Assembly: GCA_963844405.1 (NCBI GenBank)
Contig: CAWJNZ010000012.1
Coordinates: 372,001 to 436,000, forward strand
DNA: 64,000 bases
Source: DASSUW01 sp963844405
GTDB lineage: Bacteria > Actinomycetota > Thermoleophilia > Solirubrobacterales > Solirubrobacteraceae
Reading direction: 5' to 3'
Of the stretch, positions 1 to 8,648 are shown in pieces. The position numbers and the translations under genes are program-made. The notes under the pieces are model-generated. The model was not told where the DNA came from, did not search any database, and saw only the letters and a program-made list of their open reading frames with translations. Position 1 is the stretch's first letter, and each line of letters starts with the position of its first letter.

Positions 1-2
1 CC

Positions 3-662
3 CACAACTTCGTCTTCGTCGACCTGCCGTGGGACGCGGAGGCCTACGCCACGTCGATCGACGACTTCGAGGCGCTGGCCGACCGCACCGCGTGGCCCGC
101 CTGGTTCCTCGAGAACCACGACAAGCCACGGCTCGCCTCGCGGTTCGGGCCCGGGCCGGCGCGCGCGGCCGCCGTGCTGCTCTACGCCCTGCGCGGCACG
201 CCGTTCGTCTACCAGGGCCAGGAGCTCGGCCTACCGGACACCGAGATCCCGCCGGACCGGGTGGTCGACGTCGACGGCCGCGACCCAGAGCGCACGCCGA
301 TCCCGTGGACCGACGGGCCGGGCGCCGGCTTCACCGAGGGCGAGCCGTGGCTGCCGATCGACGACCGTTTCAACGCGCGCGCGCAGGAGGCCGACCCGCG
401 CTCCTCGCTGACGCTCTTCCGGCGGCTCGCGGCGCTGCGGCGCGAGCTGCCGGAGCTGCGCGACGACGCCCAGCGGATCGTCGACGCGGAGCCGGACGTG
501 CTGTCCTGGGTGCGCGGCGAGCGGATCCTCGTGGCGGTCAACTTCGCCGCCGAGCCACGGCCGCTCGAGGCGCGCGGGACCCTGCTGCTGTCGAGCGACC
601 CGGACGGGACCGGCGAAGCGCTGGGACCGCACGAGGCGGTCATCCTCAGGCTCGATGATTGA
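3..662 (+). CDS. GH13 alpha-amylase-family glycosidase, C-terminal part (5' end outside window)
   Basis: The frame is open from the window edge, so only about the last 219 residues are visible. ENHDKPR is the conserved GH13 region that ends in the transition-state His-Asp pair, and it is followed by ALRGTPFVYQGQELG, typical of oligo-1,6-glucosidase, alpha-glucosidase and trehalose-synthase-like enzymes. Then come the usual short helical segment (SLTLFRRLAALRREL) and a small C-terminal beta domain (VLSWVRGERILVAVNF). The expected role is hydrolysis or transfer of alpha-glucosidic bonds in the cytoplasm; substrate cannot be told from the tail. The stop overlaps the start of the next gene (ATGATTGA), so the two are probably translationally coupled in one glucan-metabolism operon. 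Confidence 0.85.
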   Translation, partial: HNFVFVDLPWDAEAYATSIDDFEALADRTAWPAWFLENHDKPRLASRFGPGPARAAAVLLYALRGTPFVYQGQELGLPDTEIPPDRVVDVDGRDPERTPIPWTDGPGAGFTEGEPWLPIDDRFNARAQEADPRSSLTLFRRLAALRRELPELRDDAQRIVDAEPDVLSWVRGERILVAVNFAAEPRPLEARGTLLLSSDPDGTGEALGPHEAVILRLDD

Positions 663-1797
663 CGAGCTCCTGTCCGACGAGGGGTGGGCGTACGCCTCGA
701 CGCCGCCGGTCGAGGAGGGCGACCCGGGGCGCTTCCACGCGCTCTTCGGACGCGACTCGCTGATCACGGCGCTCCAGGTGCTGCCCGAGCGGCCGGACGT
801 GGCGCGGGCCACGCTGCGCGCTCTGGCGGAGCGGCAGGGGAAGGTCGACGACCCGGAGACCGACGAGGAGCCCGGCAAGATCCTGCACGAGTACCGGCCG
901 GTGGCCGAGCCGCGGTTCCTGGAGATGGGCTGGCCGGTGCGCGACGGCTCGCTGCTCTACTACGGCTCGGCCGACTCGACGTCCTGGTTCCTCGTGGTTC
1001 TCGAGGCGCTCGGCGACCCGTCGTTTGGGGCTTCGCTCGAGGACGCCTGGCGGGCGGCGGCCGGCTGGCTGGTGCGCGCTCTTGAGGCCGGCGGCGGCCT
1101 GGTGCGGTACGGGCCGAGGCAGGCTCCGGGCGGGCTCGTGCAGCAGGGCTGGCGCGACGCCGTCGCGCCGGTCGAGCGGCATGCGTACGGCGCCGGCATC
1201 GTCCGTCCGGACGGCACCGAGCCGGCCGCGCCGCTGGCCGACGCCGATGTCCAGGCCGTCGCGCACGCCGCGCTGCGAGCGCTGGAGCGGCTCGATCCCG
1301 GCGGCGGTTGGGGGGAGCGCGCCACCGAATTCGAAACAGCGCTCAACGACCTCTTTGGGCCTGAGGTGATGGCGGTGGAGGCTGACGGGACCGTAGTGCC
1401 GGGAGCCGGATCCCAGCTCGGCTGGCTGCTGTGGTCCGGGGCATTGAAGGGCGACGCGGCGGCGGCGGTCGCCTCCCGTCTCGTGGCGCCGGACGTTCTG
1501 ACGCCATTCGGCCTGCGGACGCTGTCGTCGGACCACCCGGCCTTCGAGCCGCACGCCTACCACCGCGGCGGCATCTGGCCGTTCGACAACTGGATCGGGT
1601 GGCAGGGGTTGCTGGCGGCCGGCCGTTCCGATGATGCCGAGCGCGTTCGTGCTGGCGTGCTGCGCGCCTTGGATGAGCTCGGGCGGGCGCCGGAGCTGTA
1701 CGCGGTTGGTGCGGGCGGTGAGTTGGAGCCGGTGGCGGTCTCGAATCGGGTGCAGGCCTGGACGGTTGGGGCTCGGATCGCCTTCGAGCGGGGTTGA
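655..1797 (+). CDS. Glycogen-debranching-type amylo-alpha-1,6-glucosidase, catalytic core only
   Basis: A 380-residue (alpha/alpha)6-barrel protein of the amylo-alpha-1,6-glucosidase/MGH-like group. FGRDSLITALQVL and DEEPGKILHEYR match the same positions in the full-length debranching enzyme at 2.0-4.1 kb (FGRDSLITATQLL, DEEPGKVLHELR), so the two are paralogues. This one lacks the N-terminal beta-rich domain and starts almost at the barrel. The motif HRGGIWPFDNWI near the C terminus corresponds to the general-base region of the family. The start overlaps the upstream GH13 gene by eight bases. Likely a cytoplasmic enzyme acting with it on alpha-1,6-branched or disaccharide substrates; the exact substrate is unknown. 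Confidence 0.75.
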   Translation: MIDELLSDEGWAYASTPPVEEGDPGRFHALFGRDSLITALQVLPERPDVARATLRALAERQGKVDDPETDEEPGKILHEYRPVAEPRFLEMGWPVRDGSLLYYGSADSTSWFLVVLEALGDPSFGASLEDAWRAAAGWLVRALEAGGGLVRYGPRQAPGGLVQQGWRDAVAPVERHAYGAGIVRPDGTEPAAPLADADVQAVAHAALRALERLDPGGGWGERATEFETALNDLFGPEVMAVEADGTVVPGAGSQLGWLLWSGALKGDAAAAVASRLVAPDVLTPFGLRTLSSDHPAFEPHAYHRGGIWPFDNWIGWQGLLAAGRSDDAERVRAGVLRALDELGRAPELYAVGAGGELEPVAVSNRVQAWTVGARIAFERG

Positions 1798-1801
1798 GGG
1801 A

Positions 1802-1855
1802 CGGAAACCCCGCTTGTAGGGAGGGTCGGGGTGGTGTCGGCGGGGTTGGTTTCCG
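1802..1855. terminator. Possible terminator hairpin between converging debranching genes
   Basis: CGGAAACCCCGC (1802-1813) pairs with GCGGGG (1840-1845) and TTTCCG (1850-1855), leaving a 4-nt bulge and a loop of about 26 nt. It lies just after the plus-strand debranching gene in the 250-bp gap before the converging minus-strand gene. No T-tract follows, as is common in high-GC actinobacteria. The rest of the gap shows no gene I can support. Confidence 0.35.
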
Positions 1856-2047
1856 CGATGCGCAACGGGTCACGCCTGAGGGGCGAGATTCGAGGCCGCC
1901 GCGAGGAGCCGGGGTTGTTTATGGGTCGTATAGCGACGCTTTGCCGACCCGCCAGTTTCCGGAGCGTGGGCGCCGAGTCCCCGCCTTCCACGATGCGGAA
2001 ATCCAGGCCGATCCTGCTCCCTTAAAAGCGAGAAGTTCGTCCCTCAG

Positions 2048-4067
2048 TCAGCTCTCGAGCACGACCTCGACATCGCCCACCACCTGGACATCGGCGAGCG
2101 CCACGAGGCCCCCGGTGCGCTCGAAGACCAGGCCGACCCGCGCGTCGGCCACCCGCAACCCGCGCACCTCGACCCGGCTAAGCCAGCGCGGCAGCCACGG
2201 CCGCCGGATCCGCAGCCGGCGTTTCAACCCATCCGGGACCAGCCCCAACCCGCCGGCGGTCAGGTATGGGATCGAGCCCGCCGCCCAGGCCTGCGGCTGG
2301 CAGGCGACCGGGTAGGGGACCGGGGTCTCGAGCTCGGTCCGGGAGAAGCCCGCGAACAGCTCCGGCAGGCGGTGGTCGGGCGCGCTGGCCGCCGCGTCGA
2401 GCAGCGCCTCGAAGATCCGCGCGAAGTCCTCGTCGAAGCCGTACTTGCGGAGAGCCGAACGCGGTCATCGCGGTGTCGTGCGGCCAGACGGTGCCGAGGT
2501 GGTAGCCGAGCGGGTTGTAGCCGCCCTCGCCCTCGCCCAGGGTCCGGATGCCCCAGCCGGAGAACATGGCCGCTGACATCACCGCGTCGCGGATCGCGCG
2601 CGCACGTGACGGCGGGACGGCGACCGACCACAGCAGGTGACCCTGGTTGGAGGCGAGCGCGCCGCTCGGTACGCCGTCCGCTCCCCAGCCCATCGAGTAG
2701 AAGCCGCGGTCCTCGAGCCAGAAGCGGTCGAGCGCCTCGCCCAGCGCGCCGGCCTCGGCCAAGAGCTGCTGCGCGCGCGCCTCGTCGCCGTCGAGGCGCA
2801 AGAGCAAAGCCAGCCGGCGCTTGGCCCGCAAGGCGTAGGCCGACGGCTCGACCAGCGTGATCGGCGGCTCCAAGGGCGCGCCGTCGGCGGCGAGCACGCC
2901 CTCCTCGGAGTCCTTCCAGCCCTGGTTGCGCAGGCCGGCCGGCGTGCGCGCCCTGTAGTCGAGCAGCCCGTCGCCGTCGCGGTCCCCGTCGCCGTCGATC
3001 CAGCCGAGCATCGCGTCGATCTGCGGGCGCAGCTCGCGGAACAGCGACAGGTCGCCGGTCCAGTCCGCGTGCTCGGTGAGCAGGGAGAGGAACAGCGGCG
3101 TGGCGTCGACGGTCCCGTAGTAGCGGGCGAGCGGCGACAGGCCGCGGTTCGCGACCTCGCCGACGCGCAGCTCGTGCAGCACCTTGCCCGGCTCCTCGTC
3201 GTGCTCGGGGTCGTCGCGCGTGCCGATCAGCTTCGCGAGCACCCGCAGCGTGCCCTCCGCCATCGGCGGGTCGAAGGCCAGCAGCTGGGTGGCGGTGATC
3301 AGGGAGTCGCGCCCGAACAGCGTCGCGTACCAGGGGACGCCGGCCGCGCAGTAGCCGTCGCCCGCGTGGCGCGAGTGCAGCATCCGGATGTCGAGCAGCG
3401 AGCGGCGCAGGATGCGGTTGAAGAACTCGTCGTCGGTCTCCACCACCGTGCGCTCGGCGAGCCACTCGTCGGGCCCGCCCCGCCGCGGCGACGAGTGCAC
3501 GACGCCGGACGGCGGGCCGGCGCCCTCGTGGAGGTCGTAGCGCAGGCGCAGCGTCGTCTCGCCGTTCGGCCCCAGCTTCAGCGGCCAGCGCAAGGTGCCC
3601 GGCCTCGACCCCGGCTCGCAGTCGCGGTCGGCCACCACCGCCGTCGCCCGGTGGCGGCCGTCGCGACCGACCGTCGCGAGCCGGACGCCGCGCGCCGAGT
3701 GCTCGATCTCGACGGCTCCCGGCTCGCCCGTGAAGACGATCCCGCGGATCGCGAGCATCGGCTCGAAGTCGGCGCTCAGCAGCAGCTCGAGCTCGATCTC
3801 CAGCGGCTCGCGGTCGTACGACTGCACGAGGACCGTCTCCTCGACGGCCTGCTCGAGGAGCCGCCGCTCGAGGCGGAGCCGCAGGGTCTGGACCGGGTTC
3901 GTGAGCTCGTGCACCGACTCGGAGCCGAGCGCCGCCGAGGCGACGAGCAGCCTCGGCCGCACGCCGTTCAGCCACAGCTCGTGCCCGCACAGGAACCGGC
4001 AGTCGTCGAGGTAGAGGCCGAGCGGATGCGACTCGCCGATGGGCAGCGACCCGTCGCGACGCGCCAC
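2048..4067 (-). CDS. Glycogen debranching enzyme (amylo-alpha-1,6-glucosidase), one frameshift
   Basis: About 673 residues if the frame is repaired. The N-terminal beta domain opens with RRDGSLP, GLYLDDCRFL and HELWLNG, typical of the debranching-enzyme N-terminal (bis) domain. The barrel carries FGRDSLITATQLL, NQGWKDSEEG and YHLGTVWPHDTAM. The frame breaks near 2452, after TVWPHDTAMTAFG, and resumes one base on with RKYGFDEDFARIFEALL, PVACQPQAWAAGSIPYL and a beta-rich tail ending at 2048. GTG 4067 is the first possible start because a TGA lies in frame upstream with no start between. Family-like sequence (TIVTKEENAFV) precedes it, so the ancestral N terminus may have been longer. AAGGAGG lies 14 nt before the GTG. 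Whether the indel is real or a sequence error cannot be decided here. Confidence 0.75.
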
Positions 4068-4164
4068 GACGAACGCGTTCTCCTCCTTGGTGACGATCGT
4101 CTCCGCGAGGTCGACGGGCGCGCCGGGGGGCGACCCCGGCGCGCTCGGCGGGTGTCCGGCGCCG

Positions 4165-6681
4165 CTAACGCCGCCTCACGATCAGCGTGTGCCGCCCCGG
4201 CCGGGTGGTGACGCCGACCTCGACGCCCCGGTTGGTCCCCCACGTCCGGTACTCGACCCGCTTGCCGTCGAGCCGGACCCAGTCGACCTCGGACCCGCGC
4301 GGCAGCGTGTGGCCGATCACGAGCCTCCGGACCTCGGGGGACCGCGTGACCACGTGCGTCCGGTAGCGCCGGCCCCCACGGTCGGCGGTGACGGCGGCCC
4401 ACCCGGACCCGAGCCGGATCCTGCGGCCCGCGATCGGCGCCGACGTGGGTGTCTGCGGCATGACGGTCAGCCGCCCGCGGCCGAGATCCGGCCGCACGCC
4501 GAGCTGCTGGTGGACGACCGGCCACATGATCCCGTAGTTTCCCCACGCCTGCATGACCATCGAGCGGCAGCGGCTGCAGCGGTCGAGGTTCCGGCCGCGC
4601 GGCAACGGCGACGGCGCGATCTCCGGCATGGCGCCGGGCTGCTCGTCGGGCACCGGGAGCATCAGCTCGCGGTTGGCCGAGGTGTAGCGCCGCTGCGCGC
4701 CGAGGCGCCCGTAGTTGCCCTCGGCCACCGACATGATCGACGTGTTGAGGGTGAAGATGTCCAGCTCGCCCTTGCCCTCGGGGCCGCCGCCACAGCCGGT
4801 GTGGAAGAGGCCGCGGTTGAACGGCCGCTCGCCGCTGTAGCACGATCCCTCGCGCTCGGCGATCGCGGCGGCGCCGTTGTCGTAGGTGGCGAGACCCGGG
4901 ACCACCCGGTTGCCGACCACGCGCTCGACCTCCATCGGCGTGACGCCGATCCAGTGCTTCTGCTGCACCTGCCGGTTGCCGGGGTCGTCGAGCGAGTCGG
5001 CGTACTGGCGGACCGCGGGCATCCACCATGCGGAATCGAAGCCGCCCATCAGCGCGCGGCCTCGGTCGAGCGCCCAGTTGCGGGTCGCCGTGTCGCCCTT
5101 GTCGCGCGCCATGTCGGCGAGGTCGTAGAGGCCGCGGATGGTCGAGACCGTGTTGTCGAGCTTCTCCTCGCCCATGCCGCCGCGCTCGACGTTGCCGAGC
5201 CCCTCGGGCCAGCCGTCGCCGTCGTCGTCGAGCTCGCGGTAGATGTACTCCAGGTTGCTCTTGGCGAAGTCGTAGAGCCGGTCGCGGAAGGCGTCGTCGC
5301 CGGTCCAGCGCCAGATCAGCGCCACCATGCTGGGGAACTTGGCCGTCTCGTCGGTGTTGCCGGCGTGCGCGAGGTTGCCGAAGTAGACGGAGCCGTCGGC
5401 GACGACCTCGTGCCCCACCTTGCCGGAGTTGCCGTTGAGGATGACCGAGATGTCGCGGAGCGCGACGGCGTGCCGCTTGATCGACTCGAACTGGCCCACC
5501 GACACGTTCGCGAACGCCGTGTACTCGCCGTCGGTCGCGAACAACCACGGGTAGTCCGGGAAGCCGGCGCCGAGCCACTGCATCGAGCGCACCGTCCCGA
5601 TCGGCGGCGGATAGGCCTTGCCCTCGTTGACGTCGCGGATCTGGACGTTGTACGCCCGCTGCGTCGAGTCGAGCAGGTTCTGCTTCCCCCAGTCGATGCC
5701 CGTCGCGAGCATCCGGTCAGCCGGCAGCGAGAGCTTCGTCCATTGCGCCCACCGCGCGCGGCGCGCGAGCTTCTGCCGCAGGGAGCGCGCGGGGTTCGCG
5801 AGCAGCCGGTCCAGCTGCGTCGTGGCGCCCGTCACGCCGGTGTCCGCTCCGGCGACGCCGATCCACAGCGTGCGGGTGCGCCCGCTGCGCACGCGGACGC
5901 TGTACCGGAGCTGGCCGCCCGTGCCCTTGCCGGCCGCGCCGTCGTCGCAGACCATCGCCTTCTGCTCGTCCGGCACGCCCTCGTCCTGACAGACCTCGAC
6001 GGGCTCCTGCGAGCCGAAGTGCCCGGGGCCGGCCTCGCCCCCTGTCGGCCGCGAGCGCGAGCCGACGGCGGCCGCCCAGTCGTGCGGCCCGGCGTTGGGG
6101 TGCGAGACGCCCTGGTCCCGGAAGACGAGCCGGCCGGCCGTGGCGTCGAAGCTGCCGGTGTCGGCGATGTTGTACTCGGTGGCGTTCGGCGTCGTCCAGG
6201 CCCACGGGTAGTGCTGGAGCAGCTCCGAGTGGACGTCGACCATGACGTTCACGGTGCGCGTCGCCCCGCGGTTGGTGATCTGCAGGCCGAACAGCGCGCC
6301 ACGCCGGCGGTCCGGCGCGAAGTCGGTCCGGGAGATGCGCAGGTCGCCGACCCTGGGGAAGCGCATGCGCGAGTAGCCCCAGCCGCTCGTGAACCTCGTG
6401 GCCGGCCCGAGCCACTGGCCGTCGACGCCGAACCAGACGCCGTCGACGAGCTTGAGCGGCTGCGTCCAGACGCCGCCCATCTCGCCGCCGATGTGCCAGC
6501 CCTGGGCGTAGAACCGCCCGTCCTGGAAGCCGACGACGTACGCGCGGTCGCCGGACGTGACGTAGCGGCGCGCCTCGAGGCGGTCGGAGACCGACAGCTC
6601 GGGCAGTTGGGCCTGTGCGACTCCAGGTGTGAGCGCGGCCGCCAGGACGGCAGCGGCGGCGACGGCACGTTTGACGGTCAT
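4165..6681 (-). CDS. Secreted six-hairpin (GH15/GH63-like) glycoside hydrolase
   Basis: An 838-residue protein with a classic Sec signal peptide (MTVKRAVAAAAVLAAALTPG, probable cleavage after AQA near residue 24). A beta-rich N-terminal half (GWHIGGEMGGVWTQPLKLVD, FALQ-type repeats) is followed by an alpha-helical barrel with YNVQIRDVNEG, DYPWLFATDGEYTAFA and GNYGIMWPVVHQQLG. This fits the bacterial six-hairpin glycosidases related to debranching enzymes. The family is inferred from layout and the DGEYT/WPVVH motifs rather than a match I can run. It ends with a short beta tail rich in Arg. The start overlaps the end of the permease gene by four bases (ATGA). The product would act outside the cell on an alpha-glucan or similar glycan. 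Confidence 0.7.
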   Translation of the reverse strand: MTVKRAVAAAAVLAAALTPGVAQAQLPELSVSDRLEARRYVTSGDRAYVVGFQDGRFYAQGWHIGGEMGGVWTQPLKLVDGVWFGVDGQWLGPATRFTSGWGYSRMRFPRVGDLRISRTDFAPDRRRGALFGLQITNRGATRTVNVMVDVHSELLQHYPWAWTTPNATEYNIADTGSFDATAGRLVFRDQGVSHPNAGPHDWAAAVGSRSRPTGGEAGPGHFGSQEPVEVCQDEGVPDEQKAMVCDDGAAGKGTGGQLRYSVRVRSGRTRTLWIGVAGADTGVTGATTQLDRLLANPARSLRQKLARRARWAQWTKLSLPADRMLATGIDWGKQNLLDSTQRAYNVQIRDVNEGKAYPPPIGTVRSMQWLGAGFPDYPWLFATDGEYTAFANVSVGQFESIKRHAVALRDISVILNGNSGKVGHEVVADGSVYFGNLAHAGNTDETAKFPSMVALIWRWTGDDAFRDRLYDFAKSNLEYIYRELDDDGDGWPEGLGNVERGGMGEEKLDNTVSTIRGLYDLADMARDKGDTATRNWALDRGRALMGGFDSAWWMPAVRQYADSLDDPGNRQVQQKHWIGVTPMEVERVVGNRVVPGLATYDNGAAAIAEREGSCYSGERPFNRGLFHTGCGGGPEGKGELDIFTLNTSIMSVAEGNYGRLGAQRRYTSANRELMLPVPDEQPGAMPEIAPSPLPRGRNLDRCSRCRSMVMQAWGNYGIMWPVVHQQLGVRPDLGRGRLTVMPQTPTSAPIAGRRIRLGSGWAAVTADRGGRRYRTHVVTRSPEVRRLVIGHTLPRGSEVDWVRLDGKRVEYRTWGTNRGVEVGVTTRPGRHTLIVRRR

Positions 6682-8123
6682 TGGAGCTCAGCCTCCGGGT
6701 TCGTGACCTCGCCGCGCCTCAGCCGCGAGTGTCGGATGCCATAGATGAAGTAGATGACGAGGCCGATCGCCATCCAGATCAGGAACCGCAACCACGTCGC
6801 GCCCGGCAGGTCGACCATGAGGTAGATGCACAGCGCCGTCCCGATCAGGGGGAACACGGGGACGAACGGGACGCGGTAGCCGCGCTCGAGGTCGGGCCGC
6901 GTGCGGCGCAGGATGATCACGCCGATGTTCACGACCACGAACGCGAAGAGCGTGCCGATGTTGACGAGCTGGACGATCTCGGCAAGCGGCACGACGGCGG
7001 CGAGGGCGGCGAAGACGATGCCGAGCGTGCCGATGATGAACACGGGCGTGCGGGTGCGCGGGTTGACCTGGGCGACGCGACGCGGCAGCAGCCCGTCGCG
7101 GCTCATCGCGAAGAGGATGCGCGACTGCCCGTAGAGCAGCGTGAGCACCACGCTCGTGATGGCGACGAGCGCCCCGAACGAGATGACGTCGGCGCCCCAT
7201 TCGATGCCGGCGCCGTCGCTCAGCACGGTGGCCAGCGGCGCCTCGGCGCCGTTGAGCTCCTCGAACGGCAGCGCTCCGGTCGCCACGATGGCGACGAGGA
7301 TGTAGAGCACCGTCGCGATCGCGAGCGAGCCGATGATCGCGCGCGGGAGGTCGCGGCTCGGCTCCTTGACCTCCTCCCCCGAGGTCGAGACGGCGTCGAA
7401 GCCGATGTAGGCGAAGAAGATCAGCGACGCGGCGGTCACGGTGCCGCTGAAGCCCTCGCCCTCGACGAAGAACGGCTCGAAGTTGTCGCTCGTGAAGGCC
7501 GTGAGGCCGAGCACGATGAAGAGCACCAGCACGACGAGCTTGATCGCCACCATGACCGTGTTGGTCCGCGCCGTCTCGCGGACGCCGATCATCAGCACCG
7601 CCGAGACCGCGAGGACGAGGAAGGCCGCGGGGATGTTGACCGTGCCGCCTTCGCCCGGCGGGTTGGTGATCGACTCGGGCAGGGACAGCCCGAGCAGGCT
7701 CTCGAGCAGCGCGTTGAAGTACTGCCCCCAGCCGACGGCCACGCCGGCGATCGACACCCCGTACTCGAGGATCAGGTCCCAGCCGATGATCCACGCGGCG
7801 AGCTCGCCGAGCGTCGCGTACGAGTACGTGTAGGCGCTGCCCGACACCGGGATCGAGGAGGCGAGCTCCGCGAAGGCGAGCGCCGAGAACGCGCACGTCA
7901 GGCCCGCGATGACGAACGAGAGGACGATCGAGGGCCCCGAGGTGGCGATCGCCTCGCCGATGATCACGAAGATGCCGGTGCCGATGATGGCGCCGAGGCC
8001 GAGCGCGGTGAGGTCGAGCGCGCCGACGGCGCGCCGCAGCTCGGTGCTCTTCTCGTGCGTGTCCTCGACGAGCCGGTCGACGGGCTTGGTGGCGAAGAGC
8101 CCGCTACGCGTCCGGGTTGCCAT
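6678..8123 (-). CDS. APC-superfamily amino acid permease (cationic amino acid transporter type)
   Basis: A 481-residue integral membrane protein with about 12 hydrophobic segments. The first contains LGAIIGTGIFVIIGEAIA, the APC helix-1 signature with its unwound GxG substrate site. PVSGSAYTYSYATLGELAAW and FFAYIGFDAVSTSGEEVKEP are the helix-3 and helix-6 signatures of the CAT/YfnA branch. Likely a proton-coupled amino acid importer; substrate not determinable. AGAGGAG lies 4 nt before the ATG at 8123. The start overlaps the end of the universal stress gene by 20 bp, so the order usp-permease-hydrolase on the minus strand looks like one transcription unit. Confidence 0.88.
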   Translation of the reverse strand: MATRTRSGLFATKPVDRLVEDTHEKSTELRRAVGALDLTALGLGAIIGTGIFVIIGEAIATSGPSIVLSFVIAGLTCAFSALAFAELASSIPVSGSAYTYSYATLGELAAWIIGWDLILEYGVSIAGVAVGWGQYFNALLESLLGLSLPESITNPPGEGGTVNIPAAFLVLAVSAVLMIGVRETARTNTVMVAIKLVVLVLFIVLGLTAFTSDNFEPFFVEGEGFSGTVTAASLIFFAYIGFDAVSTSGEEVKEPSRDLPRAIIGSLAIATVLYILVAIVATGALPFEELNGAEAPLATVLSDGAGIEWGADVISFGALVAITSVVLTLLYGQSRILFAMSRDGLLPRRVAQVNPRTRTPVFIIGTLGIVFAALAAVVPLAEIVQLVNIGTLFAFVVVNIGVIILRRTRPDLERGYRVPFVPVFPLIGTALCIYLMVDLPGATWLRFLIWMAIGLVIYFIYGIRHSRLRRGEVTNPEAELQ

Positions 8124-8544
8124 GCAACTCCTCTCTCGGCGGCGTGATGACGAGGACCGGGCGGCGCGCCCGGCGGATCAGCTGTACCGACGTGTCGCCG
8201 AGCAGGCGTCGCGCCACCGGCCCGCGCGCCGAAGCGCCGCAGACGATGAGGTCCGCGTCGCGGTCCTCGGCGAACAGGAGGACGCTGCGCACGACGGGCC
8301 CGTGCAGCGTGTGCGCCGTGGCCTCGATCCCACTCGCGCGGAGCTGCTCCGCGATGGCCTCGGCGGACCGCTCGGCCGGCTCGGCGGCGACCTCGCGCGG
8401 GATGGTCGAGAAGGCCTCGACGTCGAGATCGTCGGCGCTGACGACGTCGACCACCGCGTTCGACTGCGCGGCGAGCTCGGCTGCCGCCTGCGTCAGCCAC
8501 GGTTGCTCGACCCCCGCCTTGGCGGCCACCACGATCCGCTGCAC
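8104..8544 (-). CDS. Universal stress protein (UspA family)
   Basis: A 146-residue single-domain Usp protein. It opens with VQRIVVAAKAG (first strand) and carries the nucleotide-binding signature GASARGPVARRLLGDTS near the C terminus, matching the G-x2-G-x9-G-S/T pattern of ATP-binding Usp proteins, followed by RRPVLVI. The start is taken as GTG 8544 because GGGAGG lies exactly 6 nt upstream. A longer frame to 8592 would put this site inside the gene. First gene of the minus-strand unit that continues into an amino acid permease, a pairing also seen where Usp proteins regulate transporters; that role is inference. Confidence 0.85.
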   Translation of the reverse strand: MQRIVVAAKAGVEQPWLTQAAAELAAQSNAVVDVVSADDLDVEAFSTIPREVAAEPAERSAEAIAEQLRASGIEATAHTLHGPVVRSVLLFAEDRDADLIVCGASARGPVARRLLGDTSVQLIRRARRPVLVITPPREELHGNPDA

Positions 8545-8550
8545 GAGCCA

Positions 8551-8556
8551 CCTCCC
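8551..8556 (-). promoter_or_regulatory. Ribosome binding site fixing the usp start
   Basis: On the minus strand GGGAGG is followed by a 6-nt spacer and GTG at 8544. This decides the start of the universal stress gene against a longer in-frame alternative. TATAGA lies 5 nt further upstream and might be a -10 element, though it is too close to allow a long leader. Confidence 0.6.
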
Positions 8557-8648
8557 GTCTATAGGTGTCCCCTCGGCCGCACCCTTCCCCATCCGGCAAT
8601 CGGTTATGCGCCCGCGCCCGACGCATCGTTTCGTCCCGCTGCGGGCAC

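Noticed and set aside
4039..6744. A 901-codon plus-strand frame opposite the secreted hydrolase
   Set aside because: No recognisable motifs, codon positions inverted relative to neighbours, and the minus-strand frame has a signal peptide and conserved barrel motifs.
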